Origin: Pseudomonas poae
GTDB taxonomy: Bacteria; Pseudomonadota; Gammaproteobacteria; Pseudomonadales; Pseudomonadaceae
Reading direction: 5' to 3'
DNA: 64,000 nt
Assembly: GCA_028869255.1 (NCBI GenBank)
Contig: CP110972.1
Coordinates: 5,001 to 69,000, forward strand
Shown here one piece after another: positions 1 through 12,024 of this stretch. The notes under the pieces were generated by a model. It made no database searches and was not told the origin of the DNA. It saw only the letters and a program-made list of their open reading frames with translations. The translations under genes were made by a program, and so were the position numbers. How positions within the stretch are numbered: the first letter of the stretch is position 1; the number at the start of each line of letters is the position of its first letter.

Positions 1-462
<462 letters not shown>

Positions 463-617
463 ATAACACCCAAGCAATTTGCTGACCTGAGAAGGCACCA
501 GATTACGGTGTGTGAAGACGAAATGAACCGAAAGTTCGACGTTCACAAACACCGAAAGCTATCACATACCCAATTTGCTGAAGCGAGGCCAGCTGGTCAC
601 GACTCAGTACCCGAATT
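463..617 (+). other. 23S-5S internal transcribed spacer
   Basis: About 155 bases separate the 23S tail from the 5S gene. I see no tRNA cloverleaf and no open reading frame with a believable start here. It is removed from the rRNA precursor during processing. Confidence 0.8.
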
Positions 618-734
618 TCTTGACGACCATAGAGCATTGGAACCACCTGATCCCATCCCGAACTCAGTAGTGAAACGATGCATCGCCGATGGTAGTGTGG
701 GGTTTCCCCATGTGAGAGTAGGTCATCGTCAAGA
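618..734 (+). rRNA. rrf: 5S ribosomal RNA
   Basis: The closing stem TCTTGACGA (618-626) pairs with TCGTCAAGA (726-734). The interior holds the conserved Pseudomonas 5S blocks GGAACCACCTGATC and CCGAACTCAGTAGTGAAACG. A strong terminator follows, so this is the last gene of the rRNA operon; no distal tRNA is present. Ends could be off by one or two bases. Confidence 0.96.
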
Positions 735-745
735 TTAAATTCCAG

Positions 746-782
746 AACCCCCTGTTTGCTAACGCAAGCAGGGGTTTTGTTT
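746..782 (+). terminator. rRNA operon terminator
   Basis: The inverted repeat CCCCTGTTTGC / GCAAGCAGGGG (one G-U pair, 4-nt loop) is followed by TTTTGTTTT, a classic Rho-independent terminator just after the 5S gene. Confidence 0.93.
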
Positions 783-957
783 TGGGCGGTCGGAAAGCTA
801 AACAGGCGCTGAGCTTGCTCGCGATGGGCGGTAACCCTAACCACCTGACACGCCGCAGAAGCCCAAAATCTGCCCTTACATTACATCCCAAGACCGCCAA
901 TACCGCCTTCAGTGCTAAAGTCGCTCCCTCGATTTTGCTTTTCCCAAGGAAGCCGTT

Positions 958-3900
958 ATGCCGGATGCGACGTCCCTCACCGCTGGATTCATGGTGGTTC
1001 ACGGCAACCGCCTGGACGAACTGCGCAGCCTGGTAGTCAGCTGGATGCGTCGTTATCCGCTGGCTCCCCTGGAAAATGAAATCGCCCTGGTACAAAGCAA
1101 CGGTATCGCCCAATGGCTCAAGCTGGCCTTGGCCGAAGATCCGGAAGAAGACGATATGGGCGGCTGCGGCATTGCTGCCGCTATCGATGTCCAGCTCCCC
1201 GGCAGCTTTATGTGGCAACTGTATCGCATGGTCCTGGGCAAGGATGAAATCCCGGCCAAGTCCCTGCTCGATAAGGCCCCGCTGACCTGGCGCCTGATGC
1301 GCCTGCTCCCGGAGCTTATCGACCAACCGCACTTTGAGCCCCTGCAGCGCTTCCTGACCCACGACACCGACCTGCGCAAACGCTATCAACTGGCGGAACG
1401 CTTGGCCGACCTGTTCGACCAATACCAGGTATACCGCGCCGATTGGCTGGAAGACTGGGCCGCCGGCCGCCACCAACTGCGCAACGGTCGAGGTGAAGCC
1501 AAACCACTGAACCCCGCCAATTGCTGGCAGGCGGAACTGTGGCGAGCATTGCTCCTGGATGTGGGTGAAGAGGGCATGGCCCAAAGCCGCGCCGGCGTGC
1601 ACCAACGCTTTATCGAACGCATCAACACCCTTGAGCAAGCGCCCCCGGGATTGCCTTCCCGAGTGATCGTCTTCGGGATTTCTTCACTGCCCGCGCAAGC
1701 ACTCGAAGCCCTCGCTGGTCTGGCGCGATTCAGCCAAGTGCTGCTGTGCGTACACAACCCCTGCCGCCACCATTGGTCCGACATCGTCGCCGATAAAGAC
1801 CTGCTGCGTAATGAGTACAAGCGCCAGGCGCGCAAGGCCGGCATGCCCGTCACCATCGACCCCCAAACCCTGCACCAGCACGCCCACCCGCTGCTGGCCG
1901 CCTGGGGCAAACAAGGTCGTGACTACATCAGCCTGCTGGACAGTTACGACGACCCCAACAGCTACCGCGCCGCCTTCCGTGACGGCCGCATCGACCTGTT
2001 CAGCGACAGTCAGCCGACCACATTGCTCAACCAACTTCAGGACGACATCCTTGAACTGCGCCCGCTTAACGAAACACGTGAGCTCTGGCCTGTCGTCGAC
2101 CTGAATAACGACAGCTCCATCCGTTTCCACGTTGCCCACAGCGCCCAGCGCGAAGTGGAAATTCTCCATGATCAATTGCTCCAACGCTTCAGCGCCGACC
2201 CCACGCTGCGCCCGCGGGACATCATCGTCATGGTCCCTGATGTCGACAGCTACGCCCCGCATATCCGCGCCGTGTTCGGCCAGTTGGAAAGGTCCGACCC
2301 ACGTTTCATCCCCTTCACCCTCACCGACCAAGGCCAGCGCGGCCGCGACCCTCTGCTGATCGCCGTGGAGCACCAGCTTAAACTCCCGGACAGCCGCTTC
2401 CCGGTCAGCGAAATCCTCGACCTGCTTGACGTTCCCGCCCTGCGCGAGCGTTTCGCGATCAAGGAGCGCGACCTGCCCACGCTGCACCGCTGGATCGAAG
2501 GTGCGGGCATCCGTTGGGGCCTTAACGCCGAGCAAAGGGCCGGTCTGGGGTTGCCAAACGAGCTGGAACAAAACAGCTGGCGATTTGGCCTGCGCCGTAT
2601 GCTGCTGGGTTACGCCGTCGGCACCGGCCTCGCCTGCGACGGCATTGAGCCCTACGATGAAATCGGCGGCCTCGACGCTGCCCTGATCGGCCCTCTGGTG
2701 GCCTTGCTTGACGCCCTGCATGACGCGCATCAAGCGCTGTCCCAACCGGCGATCCCGCAAGCGTGGGGCGAGCGCCTGCAGGGCCTTATGCAATTGTTCT
2801 TCCTGCCCAGCAGCGAACACGATGACTACCTCCTGGGCCAACTTGAACAGCTCAGGGAAGACTGGCTAGAGACCTGCGAGTCCGTCGGCCTACAGGACGA
2901 GTTACCCCTCACCGTAGTCCGTGAAGCCTGGCTCGCCGGCCTGGACCAGGGTCGCCTGTCCCAGCGCTTCCTCGCCGGAGCTGTCAATTTCTGCACCCTG
3001 ATGCCCATGCGTGCGATCCCGTTCAAGCTGGTCTGCCTGCTGGGCATGAATGATGGCGACTACCCGCGTGCCCAACCGCCGCTGGACTTCGACCTGATGG
3101 GCAGCGACTACCGCCCCGGCGACCGTTCACGCCGTGAGGACGACCGCTACCTGCTGCTCGAAGCGCTGCTGTCGGCCCGCGACCAGCTCTATATCAGTTG
3201 GGTCGGTCGTAGTATCCGCGACAACAGCGACCGCCCGGCTTCGGTATTGATCGGCCAACTGCGCGACCATCTCGCCAGCGGCTGGCAGAACGCAGACGCC
3301 CAACTCCCCCTGTTGGACGCCATGACTCAAGAACATCCGCTCCAACCCTTCAGCGCCCGCTACTTCCACGAAGGTGACGAACTGTTCAGCTACGCCCGTG
3401 AATGGCAATTGCTGCATCAGGCCGCGGATGCCGCCCCGGAAGAAGATGAACTCACGCCGCACCAACAGGACGAACCGCTGAGCCTCGGCCAACTGCAGGA
3501 CTTTCTGCGTAACCCGGTCAAACATTTCTTCAGCCAACGTCTGAAAGTGTTCTTCGAAGCCGCCGAAGTACCGCTGGCAGATGAGGAGCCCTTCGTGCTT
3601 GACGCACTGCAACGCTACAGCTTGAGCGACAGTCTGCTGAATGCCGCGCTGAGCCAGCCCGAGCACCTCGACCGGGCCTTGAACGCCCAGGCCCTGCGCC
3701 TGCAAGGCAGTGGTCTGTTGCCCATGGTCGGTTTCGGCGAGTGCCTGCGCAACGAACTGATCGAGCCTCTGCCAGACCTGTTGCAGCGCTACCAACAGCT
3801 TCTGGCTCTCTGGCCAACCCCCACACCACCGCTGAACCGATCAGTTTTGAGCATCAAGGTATCGCGTTGGAAGGCTGGATCAGCGGCCTGCACCGACGCA

Positions 3901-4409
3901 GTGATGGCGGTTTGCTAAGCGTGACTACCATCCCCAACAGCATCGGCTCGATCAAGACTCGCAAGTGGCACCGGCTGATTCGTCCGTGGGTTAACCATGT
4001 GGTCGCCTGCGCCTGCGGCTTGCCCCTCAGCACGGGGTTGGTCGCCAGTGACGACACCTTGCTCCTGGCTCCGCTGGATCAGTCGGGCGCCCGGGAAATC
4101 CTCGGCGACCTGTTGCTGGCCCGGCACAATGGCATGCGAAAGCCGCTCCCCGTAGCGGTTAAAACCGCCTTCGCCTGGCTCGGCCAAACCGACCCCGCCA
4201 AGGCCCAGGGTGCTGCCAGCAAAGCATACGAGGGCGACGGCCTGACCACCGACGGCGAGCGCCGCGAAACCCCAGCGCTCACCCGCCAGTTCCCCGACTA
4301 CGCGGCGCTCATCGCCAGCGAAGAATTCGAAGGTTGGTGCGAAACCCTGTATCGCCCACTGATCAACGCCCCATGGCGATCGCTCAGCAGTGAGGAGGCC
4401 GGCGCATGA
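958..4409 (+). pseudogene. recC: Exodeoxyribonuclease V gamma subunit RecC, frameshifted
   Basis: RecC is the Chi-recognising scaffold subunit of the RecBCD helicase-nuclease, which repairs double-strand breaks. The first 957 or so codons read in one frame, with the N-terminal PD-D/ExK-less helicase-like region (NGIAQWLKLALAE near residue 50). That frame then ends in junk at 3918. The true C-terminus (EPISFEHQGIALEGWISG onward to 4409) continues in the next frame, so one base is missing, most simply from the C5 run at 3818-3822. Restored length is about 1150 aa, normal for Pseudomonas. An AAGGA ribosome site precedes ATG 958. The stop overlaps recB by 4 nt (ATGA), so this is the first gene of recC-recB-recD. 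A base-calling error is as likely as a real mutation. Confidence 0.93.
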
Positions 4410-7400
4410 GCAGCAAACCCTTGGCCCTGGCCTTCCCGCTAAAAGGCAGCCAGCTGATTGAAGCCAGCGCCGGCACCGGCAAGACTTTCACCATTTCCGC
4501 CTTGTACCTGCGCCTGGTGCTCGGCCATGGGGGCGATGAGTCCGGCTTTGGCCGCGAACTGTTGCCGCCGCAAATCCTGGTGGTGACCTTCACCGACGCC
4601 GCCACCAAAGAGCTGCGCGAGCGCATCCGCATTCGCCTGGCTGAAGCCGCACGCTTCTTTCGTGACGAAATCCAACAACCGGATGCCCTGATCGCCGACC
4701 TGCGCGACCAATACCTGCCCGAGCAATGGCCCGCGTGCGCCAACCGCCTGGACATCGCCGCGCAATGGATGGATGAAGCCGCCGTCTCGACCATCCACAG
4801 TTGGTGCCAGCGCATGCTGCGCGAACACGCATTCGACAGCGGCAGCCTGTTCACCCAAACCCTGGAAACCGACCACAGCGACTTGCTCGGCGAAGTGCTA
4901 CGCGATTACTGGCGGCTGTTCTGCTACCCGATGCACGACGACGCGCTCAATTGGGTACGCAGCAACTGGGGTGGCCCGGCCGCGTTGATGCCACGCGTGC
5001 GCGCCCTGTTCGGCAGTGAACGGCCCACCGATGAAGCCCGCGAGCCCGCAGAGCTGATCAACGCCTGCCTGCAAGAGCGCCGCGAAGCGCTGTTACAACT
5101 CAAGGCGCCCTGGCAGCAATGGGCCGCCGAACTGCGTGATATCTGCCTGCAAGCCGTGGCCGCCAAAGCCGTCGATGGCCGCAAGATGCAAGCGCGTTAC
5201 TTTGAGCCCTGGTTTGAAAAGATCAGCGCCTGGGCGGCTGACGAAACCCTCGAACAACTGGACATCGGTACCGGTTTCACGCGCCTCACCCCCGACGGCA
5301 TGGCCGAAGCCTGGAAGGGCGACCCGCCGCAGCACCCCGGCATCGATGCGATGGCCGGCCTCAAAGCCGCTCTCGACGCACTGCCAACCCCCGACGCCGC
5401 CGTGTTGCAACACGCTGCCGGTTGGGTGGGTAAACGTTTTGAAGAAGAAAAACGCCGCCGCGCCGAAATGGGCTTCGACGACATGCTGATCCGTCTCAAC
5501 GCGGCCCTGCAAAGCGACGGCGGCGAACGCCTGGCCAGTGTGATCCGCGAACAGTTCCCGGTGGCCCTGATCGACGAATTCCAGGACACCGACCCGGTGC
5601 AATACAGCATCTTCGACAGCATCTATCGCATCGAAGAAAACCACCACGACAGCGGCCTGTTCCTGATCGGTGACCCCAAGCAGGCGATCTATGCGTTCCG
5701 TGGCGCGGACATCTACACCTACCTGCGCGCCCGCCAGTCCACCACCGGCCGCCACCACACGCTGGGCACCAACTTCCGCTCCAGCCATGCGATGGTCGAG
5801 GCGGTTAATCATGTGTTCCAGCGTGCGGAAACCGGCCGTGGCGCGTTCCTTTTCCGCGAGCCGAATGGCGGCAACCCGGTGCCGTTCCACTCGGTACTGT
5901 CCCAAGGGCGCAAGGAGCAATTGCAGGTCGACGGTCAGACGCTGCCGGCCATGAACCTCTGGCACCTGGCTACCGATCAGCCGATTTCCAACGCGGTATA
6001 TCGCCAGCAACTGGCTGGCGCCTGTGCCACGCAAATTGTCGAATTACTCAACGGCGGGCAACAAGGCAGCGCCGGTTTCCTACACGCGGACGGTAGCTTC
6101 AAAGGCGTACTTCCGTCAGACATCGCCATCCTGGTACGCGACGGCAAAGAAGCCCAAGCCGTGCGCGCCGAGTTGGCTGCTCGTGGCGTGCGCAGTGTGT
6201 ACCTGTCGGATAAGGACTCAGTGTTCGCCGCCCAGGAAGCTCACGACCTGCTGGCCTGGCTCAAGGCCTGCGCCGAGCCGGACGTCGAACGCCCGCTGCG
6301 TGCCGCCTTGGCCTGCGTCACCTTGAACCTGTCATTGCCGGAACTGGAGCGTCTGAATCAGGACGAGCTGGCGTGGGAAACCCGCGTAATGCAGTTCCGT
6401 GGCTACCGGGCGATCTGGCGCACCCAAGGCGTGCTGCCGATGCTGCGGCGCCTGCTGCACGATTTCAAACTGCCGCAAACCCTGATCGCCCGCAGTGATG
6501 GCGAACGCGTATTGACCAACCTGTTGCACCTCAGCGAATTGCTGCAACAGGCCGCGTCGGAACTGGACGGCGAGCAGGCGTTGATTCGCCATCTGGCCGA
6601 ACACCTGGCGCTGTCGGGGCAGGCCGGCGAAGAGCAGATCCTGCGCCTGGAAAGTGACGAGCAACTGGTCAAGGTGGTGACCATCCACAAATCCAAGGGC
6701 CTGGAATATGACTTGGTGTTCCTGCCGTTTATCTGTTCGGCCAAGCCGGTGGACGGCAGCCGTTTGCCGCTGCATTACCACGACGAGCAGGGCAAATCCC
6801 AAGTGAGCCTGCGCCCGACCGCCGAACTGATCGCCCAGGCCGATGATGAGCGCCTGGCTGAAGACCTGCGCTTGTTCTATGTGGCCCTGACCCGCGCCAA
6901 ACATGCGTGCTGGCTCGGCGTTGCCGACCTCAAGCGCGGCAACAACAGCAGCTCCGTGTTGCACCTGTCGGCACTCGGCTATTTGCTCGGCGCCGGCGCG
7001 GCGCTGGGAGAATCCGCCGGGCTGGCGCGCTGGTTGCTGGATCTGCAGGCAGGCTGCGCCGCCATCGATTACGGCCAGGTCCCTGACGCGCAAGACAGCT
7101 TATTCCACCCGCCGCGCAACCAAGCCACTTTGCTTGCGCCGTTGCTGCCCAAGCGCAAGGCCGCCGAAAACTGGTGGATTGCGTCCTACAGCGCGTTGCG
7201 CATTGGCGACAGCATGAGCGCCGCCACTCTCGAAGCGCCGGAAAGCCCACAGGCCCAGAAACTGTTCGACGACGAACGCCTGGACCCCGACGCCCCGCGT
7301 GAAGTGGCAGCGTCTGGCGGTGATATTCACCGTTTCCCACGCGGCCCCAATCCCGGCACCTTCCTGCATGGCCTGTTGGAGTGGGCGGGGGAAGAAGGTT

Positions 7401-8080
7401 TCAACGTCACCCCAGAGGCCATCGAAAAAGCCGTGGGTGCACGCTGTAACCGGCGCAATTGGGAGGGCTGGATCCTCACCCTCAGCGGCTGGCTGGGCCA
7501 TCTGCTGCAAACGCCGCTGCCGGTGGATAACGATCACGTCAGCCTCAGCAGCCTGCAGCAGTATCAGATCGAAATGGAGTTCTGGTTCGCCAGCCACAAG
7601 GTCGACGTGCTCGCCCTCGACAAGCTGGTGTGCCAGCACACCCACAACGGCGTGTCCCGCGTTGCCGCCGAACCGGTGCTGCTCAATGGCATGTTCAAGG
7701 GCTTTATCGACCTCACGTTTGAACATGACGGCCACTACTACGTGGCCGACTACAAATCCAACTGGCTCGGCCCTGACGATTCGGCCTACACCCATGAAGC
7801 GATGGAACAGTCGATCCTTGAGCATCGGTACGACCTGCAATACGTACTTTACCTGCTGGCCTTGCACCGCCAGCTGAAGGCTCGCCTGCCGGACTACGAG
7901 TACGAGCGCCATATCGGCGGCGCGCTGTACCTGTTCCTGCGCGGTACCCGGGCCGCCAGCCAGGGCGCGTATTTCACTCGGCCGCCACGCGAGCTGATCG
8001 AAGGCTTGGACCTGTTGTTCCAGGGCAAACCCATCCCGCCCAAGGTTGAGCCCGCCTGGGAACAAGGAGTGCTGTTATGA
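4406..8080 (+). CDS. recB: Exodeoxyribonuclease V beta subunit RecB
   Basis: RecB supplies the 3'-to-5' helicase motor and the only nuclease active site of RecBCD. The 1224-aa product is full length. The UvrD-type Walker A motif ASAGTGKT is at residues 20-27, the Walker B/DEXQ box LIDEFQDTD is near 388-396, helicase motif V/VI segments (VVTIHKSKGLEYDLVF, LFYVALTRAK) lie between about 755 and 830, and the C-terminal nuclease motif VADYKSNW has D1115 and K1117. Translationally coupled at both ends: ATG 4406 overlaps the recC stop, and its own TGA overlaps recD. The frame is intact although both neighbours are interrupted. Confidence 0.98.
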   Translation: MSSKPLALAFPLKGSQLIEASAGTGKTFTISALYLRLVLGHGGDESGFGRELLPPQILVVTFTDAATKELRERIRIRLAEAARFFRDEIQQPDALIADLRDQYLPEQWPACANRLDIAAQWMDEAAVSTIHSWCQRMLREHAFDSGSLFTQTLETDHSDLLGEVLRDYWRLFCYPMHDDALNWVRSNWGGPAALMPRVRALFGSERPTDEAREPAELINACLQERREALLQLKAPWQQWAAELRDICLQAVAAKAVDGRKMQARYFEPWFEKISAWAADETLEQLDIGTGFTRLTPDGMAEAWKGDPPQHPGIDAMAGLKAALDALPTPDAAVLQHAAGWVGKRFEEEKRRRAEMGFDDMLIRLNAALQSDGGERLASVIREQFPVALIDEFQDTDPVQYSIFDSIYRIEENHHDSGLFLIGDPKQAIYAFRGADIYTYLRARQSTTGRHHTLGTNFRSSHAMVEAVNHVFQRAETGRGAFLFREPNGGNPVPFHSVLSQGRKEQLQVDGQTLPAMNLWHLATDQPISNAVYRQQLAGACATQIVELLNGGQQGSAGFLHADGSFKGVLPSDIAILVRDGKEAQAVRAELAARGVRSVYLSDKDSVFAAQEAHDLLAWLKACAEPDVERPLRAALACVTLNLSLPELERLNQDELAWETRVMQFRGYRAIWRTQGVLPMLRRLLHDFKLPQTLIARSDGERVLTNLLHLSELLQQAASELDGEQALIRHLAEHLALSGQAGEEQILRLESDEQLVKVVTIHKSKGLEYDLVFLPFICSAKPVDGSRLPLHYHDEQGKSQVSLRPTAELIAQADDERLAEDLRLFYVALTRAKHACWLGVADLKRGNNSSSVLHLSALGYLLGAGAALGESAGLARWLLDLQAGCAAIDYGQVPDAQDSLFHPPRNQATLLAPLLPKRKAAENWWIASYSALRIGDSMSAATLEAPESPQAQKLFDDERLDPDAPREVAASGGDIHRFPRGPNPGTFLHGLLEWAGEEGFNVTPEAIEKAVGARCNRRNWEGWILTLSGWLGHLLQTPLPVDNDHVSLSSLQQYQIEMEFWFASHKVDVLALDKLVCQHTHNGVSRVAAEPVLLNGMFKGFIDLTFEHDGHYYVADYKSNWLGPDDSAYTHEAMEQSILEHRYDLQYVLYLLALHRQLKARLPDYEYERHIGGALYLFLRGTRAASQGAYFTRPPRELIEGLDLLFQGKPIPPKVEPAWEQGVLL

Positions 8081-10181
8081 GCCTGTCGCCGTTACCGCTT
8101 GAGGAACTGGCGCCCCTGAGCCACGCCGCCGACCTGCTGCAACTGCTCGAACGCTGGGTGGAGCGTGGCTGGCTGCGTGCGCTGGACAAGGCGTTTGTCG
8201 GCTTCCTGCACGAACTCGACCCGCAGGCCGACCCGCTGGTGCTGCTGGCTGCGGCATTAACCAGTCATCAGTTGGGCCATGGACACGTGTGCCTTGACCT
8301 GTTCGAAACCCTCAAGGCGCCGGATTTCGCCCTGTCCTTGCCGCCCGAAGGCGACCTGCAAACCGGTGCCATGCTGCTGCCCTCGCAACTGCTCGACGGT
8401 GTGGACGGCGCGCACTGGTGCCATGCCCTGGCCGCCAGCCGCCTGGTGGCCCTGGCCGTCGATGGCAGTGACGCTGCGCAAAGCCGCCCGTTGGTGCTGT
8501 CCGGCAAGCGCCTGTATTTGCGCCGCTACTGGACCTACGAACGACGCATCGACACGGCCTTGCGCCTGCGCCTGGCGACCCAGGAAAGTCTCGCCGCCGA
8601 CTTGCCGCAACGCCTGAATAGCCTGTTCGACCAACCGCCACCCGATGGCGTGATCGACTGGCAAAAGCTCGCCTGCGCCCTGGCCACCCGTGGGGCGTTC
8701 AGCATCGTCACTGGCGGCCCCGGCACGGGCAAGACCACCACCGTGGTACGCCTGCTCGCGCTGTTGCAGGCGCCCGCCGTGGAAGCCGGCACGCCGTTGC
8801 GCATCCGCCTCGCCGCGCCTACCGGTAAGGCCGCTGCGCGCCTCACCGAATCCATCAGCCAGCAAGTGCTGTCGCTGAAAGTGCCGGAAAGCGTGAAGGA
8901 AAAAATCCCGACCCAAGTCACCACCGTGCACCGCCTGCTGGGCAGTCGCCCGGGCACTCGGCATTTCCGTCACCACTTGGGCAACCCATTGCCGCTGGAT
9001 GTACTGGTGGTGGACGAAGCCTCGATGATCGACCTGGAAATGATGGCCAACCTGCTGGACGCCTTGCCGCCCCATGCGCGCCTGGTGCTGTTGGGCGACA
9101 AGGACCAGCTGGCGTCTGTGGAGGCGGGCGCGGTACTCGGCGATTTGTGCCGCGACGCCGAAGCTGGCTGGTACAGCCCGCAGACTCGCCAATGGCTGCA
9201 AACCGCCAGCGGCGAAGACCTCAGCGCCAGCGGCCTGCAGGAAGACCTCGATGGCAGCCACCCCCTGGCCCAGCAAGTGATGATGCTGCGGTACTCGCGG
9301 CGTTTTGGCGAAGGCAGCGGCATCGGCCAACTCGCACGGTGGGTCAACCAGCAAAACGCCGACGAGGCGCGCAAGCTGCTGGCCGCCCGCAGCCACCCAG
9401 ATCTGTTCTGCGTGAGCCTCAAGGGCGAGCACGACCACGCGCTGGAGCGCCTGGTACTGGACGGGCAGGGCGATGGCGCCGGCGGATATCGCTATTACCT
9501 CAACCTGCTGCACAGTGCGCGTCCGGCCCTCGACACCCCGCGTGAGGACATCGCCTGGACCCACTGGGCGCAACAACTGCTGCAAGCCTTCGACGCGTTC
9601 CAGTTGCTCTGCGCCGTGCGCAAGGGCCCGTGGGGGGTGGAGGGCTCAACCTGCGCATCACCGCCGCCTTGCGCAAAGTGCGCCTGATTGAGGGTGACGA
9701 GCAATGGTACGAGGGCCGCCCCGTACTGATGACGCGCAACGACTACGGCCTGGGCTTGATGAACGGCGATATCGGCATTGCCCTCAAACTGCCCGAAAGC
9801 GACGGCGGCCCTCAGGTGCTGCGAGTCGCTTTCCCACGTAACGATGGCCAGGGCGGCGTGCGTTTTGTACTGCCCAGCCGTCTGAATGATGTGGAAACCG
9901 TGTACGCCATGACCGTGCACAAGTCCCAGGGCTCCGAGTTCACTCACACCGCGCTGATCCTGCCGGATGCGCTTAACCCGGTGCTCACCAAAGAGCTGAT
10001 CTACACCGGCATCACCCGCGCCAAGCGCTGGTTCAGCCTGATCGAGCCGCGTGGCGGGGTGTTTGAGGAAGCGGTAAGGCGCAAGGTCAAGCGCTTGAGT
10101 GGGCTGATGCTGGAGTTGGGTCAGGAGTCAGAAATATCTGACGCTGTGCTATCGTTGCGGCATCACCCTGAAAACATCTGA
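8077..10181 (+). pseudogene. recD: Exodeoxyribonuclease V alpha subunit RecD, frameshifted
   Basis: RecD is the 5'-to-3' SF1B helicase of RecBCD. Walker A GGPGTGKT is at residues 213-220 and VDEASMIDLEMM near 312 is the Walker B segment. After RKGPWGVEG (near 9645) the frame goes wrong and stops at 9687. The remaining C-terminal domain (LNLRITAALRKVRLI through YAMTVHKSQGSEF and YTGITRAKRW) continues one frame back to 10181. One G is missing, most simply from GGG at 9642-9644. The joined protein would be about 701 aa, the normal size. The start overlaps recB by 4 nt. Sequencing error versus real mutation cannot be separated here. Confidence 0.93.
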
Positions 10182-10194
10182 GAGAAATCGCTGC

Positions 10195-10761
10195 ATGAAC
10201 GTGGCTGTCTCGTCCACAGAGCGTAGTTTGAGCTGGAGACACCTGCTGCTGGTGGCGCTTCTGTGCCTGCTTGCGCCCCCTGCGGGGGCCCAGGCCGCCA
10301 GCCCTGCCGACTCCCGCGCCCAGGCGGTCACCCAAGTGGTGCTCGGTATCCTCAGTTATGCGCGCTGGCCGGTGGAGCCTGCGCAATTGCATTTGTGCAT
10401 CGTCGGGCCGACCCAATACACCGACGACCTGGTCAAGGGCACCACCCAGGCCACTGGCCGCCCGGTGGTGGTACAGCGCCTGTTGGCCGACCATCCCGAT
10501 ATCGTCAATGCGTGTGACGCCGTGTACATCGGCAAGCTCACCGGCGATGAACGCAACCGTCTGTTTGCCTCGTTGATCGGCCACCCGGTGCTCAGCATCA
10601 GCGAAGGGGGCGACCAGTGCACGGTGGGCAGCCTGTTCTGCCTGCGGGTAGGCGATGAACAAGTGTCGTTCGAGGTGAACCTCGACTCCGTGGCGCGCAG
10701 CGGCGTGCGCATTCACCCCAGCGTACTGCAACTGTCCCGCCGCCGAGCGACCACGCCATGA
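10195..10761 (+). CDS. yfiR: Periplasmic repressor YfiR of the YfiN diguanylate cyclase
   Basis: YfiR is the periplasmic, redox-sensitive inhibitor of the membrane diguanylate cyclase YfiN. The 188-aa product has an N-terminal signal sequence (LLLVALLCLLAPPAGAQA, residues about 18-35) and then the YfiR/DUF4154 domain. Four cysteines after the signal (in LHLCIVG, NACDAV, GDQCTVG and SLFCLRVG) match the two disulfides known in P. aeruginosa YfiR. It starts 13 nt after recD with GAGAG upstream and overlaps yfiN by 4 nt, giving the standard yfiR-yfiN-yfiB order. Confidence 0.93.
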   Translation: MNVAVSSTERSLSWRHLLLVALLCLLAPPAGAQAASPADSRAQAVTQVVLGILSYARWPVEPAQLHLCIVGPTQYTDDLVKGTTQATGRPVVVQRLLADHPDIVNACDAVYIGKLTGDERNRLFASLIGHPVLSISEGGDQCTVGSLFCLRVGDEQVSFEVNLDSVARSGVRIHPSVLQLSRRRATTP

Positions 10762-12020
10762 GGGTCGATAACGCGCGACCGACCCTGCGTTCGGTCATCG
10801 GCCGGGGGCACCTGATCCTGGCGCTGGTGGCGGTGAGCCTGGCGAGTATCTCCCTGACCCTGCTCGGCGTGCTGGCACTGCGTGTGTACGCCGAGCACAA
10901 CCTGCACCTGATCGCACGCTCCATCAACTACACCGTGGAAGCGGCGGTGGTGTTCAACGACAGCGCGGCGGCCACCGAAGCCCTCAGCCTGATCGCCTCC
11001 ACTGAAGAAGTGGCCCAGGCCGAAGTGTTCGACGCCAATGGCAAGCTGTTGGCGCAATGGACACGTCCGGAAACCGGCATGCTGTCGCGGGTCGAACTGG
11101 AGCTGGCGCACACCCTGCTCGAACAGCCGATCAGCCAGCCGATCCAGCACCAGGGTCGCACCATCGGCAGCATTCACCTCACCGGCCATGGCGCCAGCCT
11201 GTTGCGCTTTCTGCTTAGCGGGTTGGCCGGGATTCTGATCTGCACCGCCCTCAGTGCCTGGGTGGCCCTGCACCTGGCGCGGCGCTTGCTGCGCGGAATC
11301 ACCGGCCCGCTGCAAAGCCTGGCCGCCGTGGCCCACGCGGCCCGCAGCGAACGTGATTTCGACCGCCGCGTGCCACCGGCGCGAATCGCCGAACTCGACA
11401 GCCTGGGCAGCGACTTCAACGCGTTGCTCGGCGAAATGGAAGCCTGGCAAAGCCACCTGCAAAGCGAAAACGAAAGCCTCGCGCACCAGGCCAACCACGA
11501 CAGCCTCACCGGCCTGCCCAACCGTGCGTTCTTCGAAGGCCGCTTGATTCGCACCCTGCGCAGCGCCGCCAAGGCCAAGGAACAGGTGGCGGTGCTGTAC
11601 CTCGACAGCGACCGTTTCAAAGAGATCAATGACAGCTTTGGCCATGCTGCAGGCGATGCCGTGCTGGTCGCCGTCGCCGAGCGTGTGCGGGCTCAACTGC
11701 GTGAAGATGACCTGGTGGCGCGCCTGGGCGGTGATGAATTCGCCATCCTGTTGGCGCCACTGCACAAGGTCGAAGATGCCCGGCGCATCGCCGACAAGAT
11801 CATCGCCAGCATGGACCAGCCGATTCCCGTGCCGGGCAACACCCAGGTAGTGACCTCCCTCAGCATCGGTATTGCCCTCTACCCCGATCATGGCGCCACC
11901 CCCGGCACCTTGCTCAATGCCGCCGACGCAGCGATGTACCAGGCCAAGCGCCTGTCATTAGGTGGCCAGCAAACGGCGGAGTCGGAGCACCCCGTCGCCA
12001 ACGTTCAACACAGGAGTTGA
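10758..12020 (+). CDS. yfiN: Membrane diguanylate cyclase YfiN (TpbB)
   Basis: YfiN makes cyclic-di-GMP from two GTP and drives biofilm and small-colony-variant behaviour when released from YfiR. The 420-aa protein has a first membrane helix at about residues 15-37, a periplasmic PAS-like region, a second helix at about 148-172, a HAMP linker and a GGDEF domain. The active-site GGDEF is at 324-328. The product-inhibition site RxxD (REDD) lies exactly five residues before it, so both catalysis and feedback control look intact. Translational overlap with yfiR; its last codons carry the AGGAG used by yfiB. Confidence 0.95.
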   Translation: MRVDNARPTLRSVIGRGHLILALVAVSLASISLTLLGVLALRVYAEHNLHLIARSINYTVEAAVVFNDSAAATEALSLIASTEEVAQAEVFDANGKLLAQWTRPETGMLSRVELELAHTLLEQPISQPIQHQGRTIGSIHLTGHGASLLRFLLSGLAGILICTALSAWVALHLARRLLRGITGPLQSLAAVAHAARSERDFDRRVPPARIAELDSLGSDFNALLGEMEAWQSHLQSENESLAHQANHDSLTGLPNRAFFEGRLIRTLRSAAKAKEQVAVLYLDSDRFKEINDSFGHAAGDAVLVAVAERVRAQLREDDLVARLGGDEFAILLAPLHKVEDARRIADKIIASMDQPIPVPGNTQVVTSLSIGIALYPDHGATPGTLLNAADAAMYQAKRLSLGGQQTAESEHPVANVQHRS

Positions 12021-12024
12021 TCCC

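Noticed and set aside
463..617. tRNA gene in the 23S-5S spacer
   Set aside because: No cloverleaf, TTCRANNY loop or CCA end could be found; the spacer is too short and unstructured.
3818..9644. Programmed ribosomal frameshifting in recC and recD
   Set aside because: No slippery heptamer with downstream pseudoknot is evident, and RecC and RecD are not known to use frameshifting in Pseudomonas.
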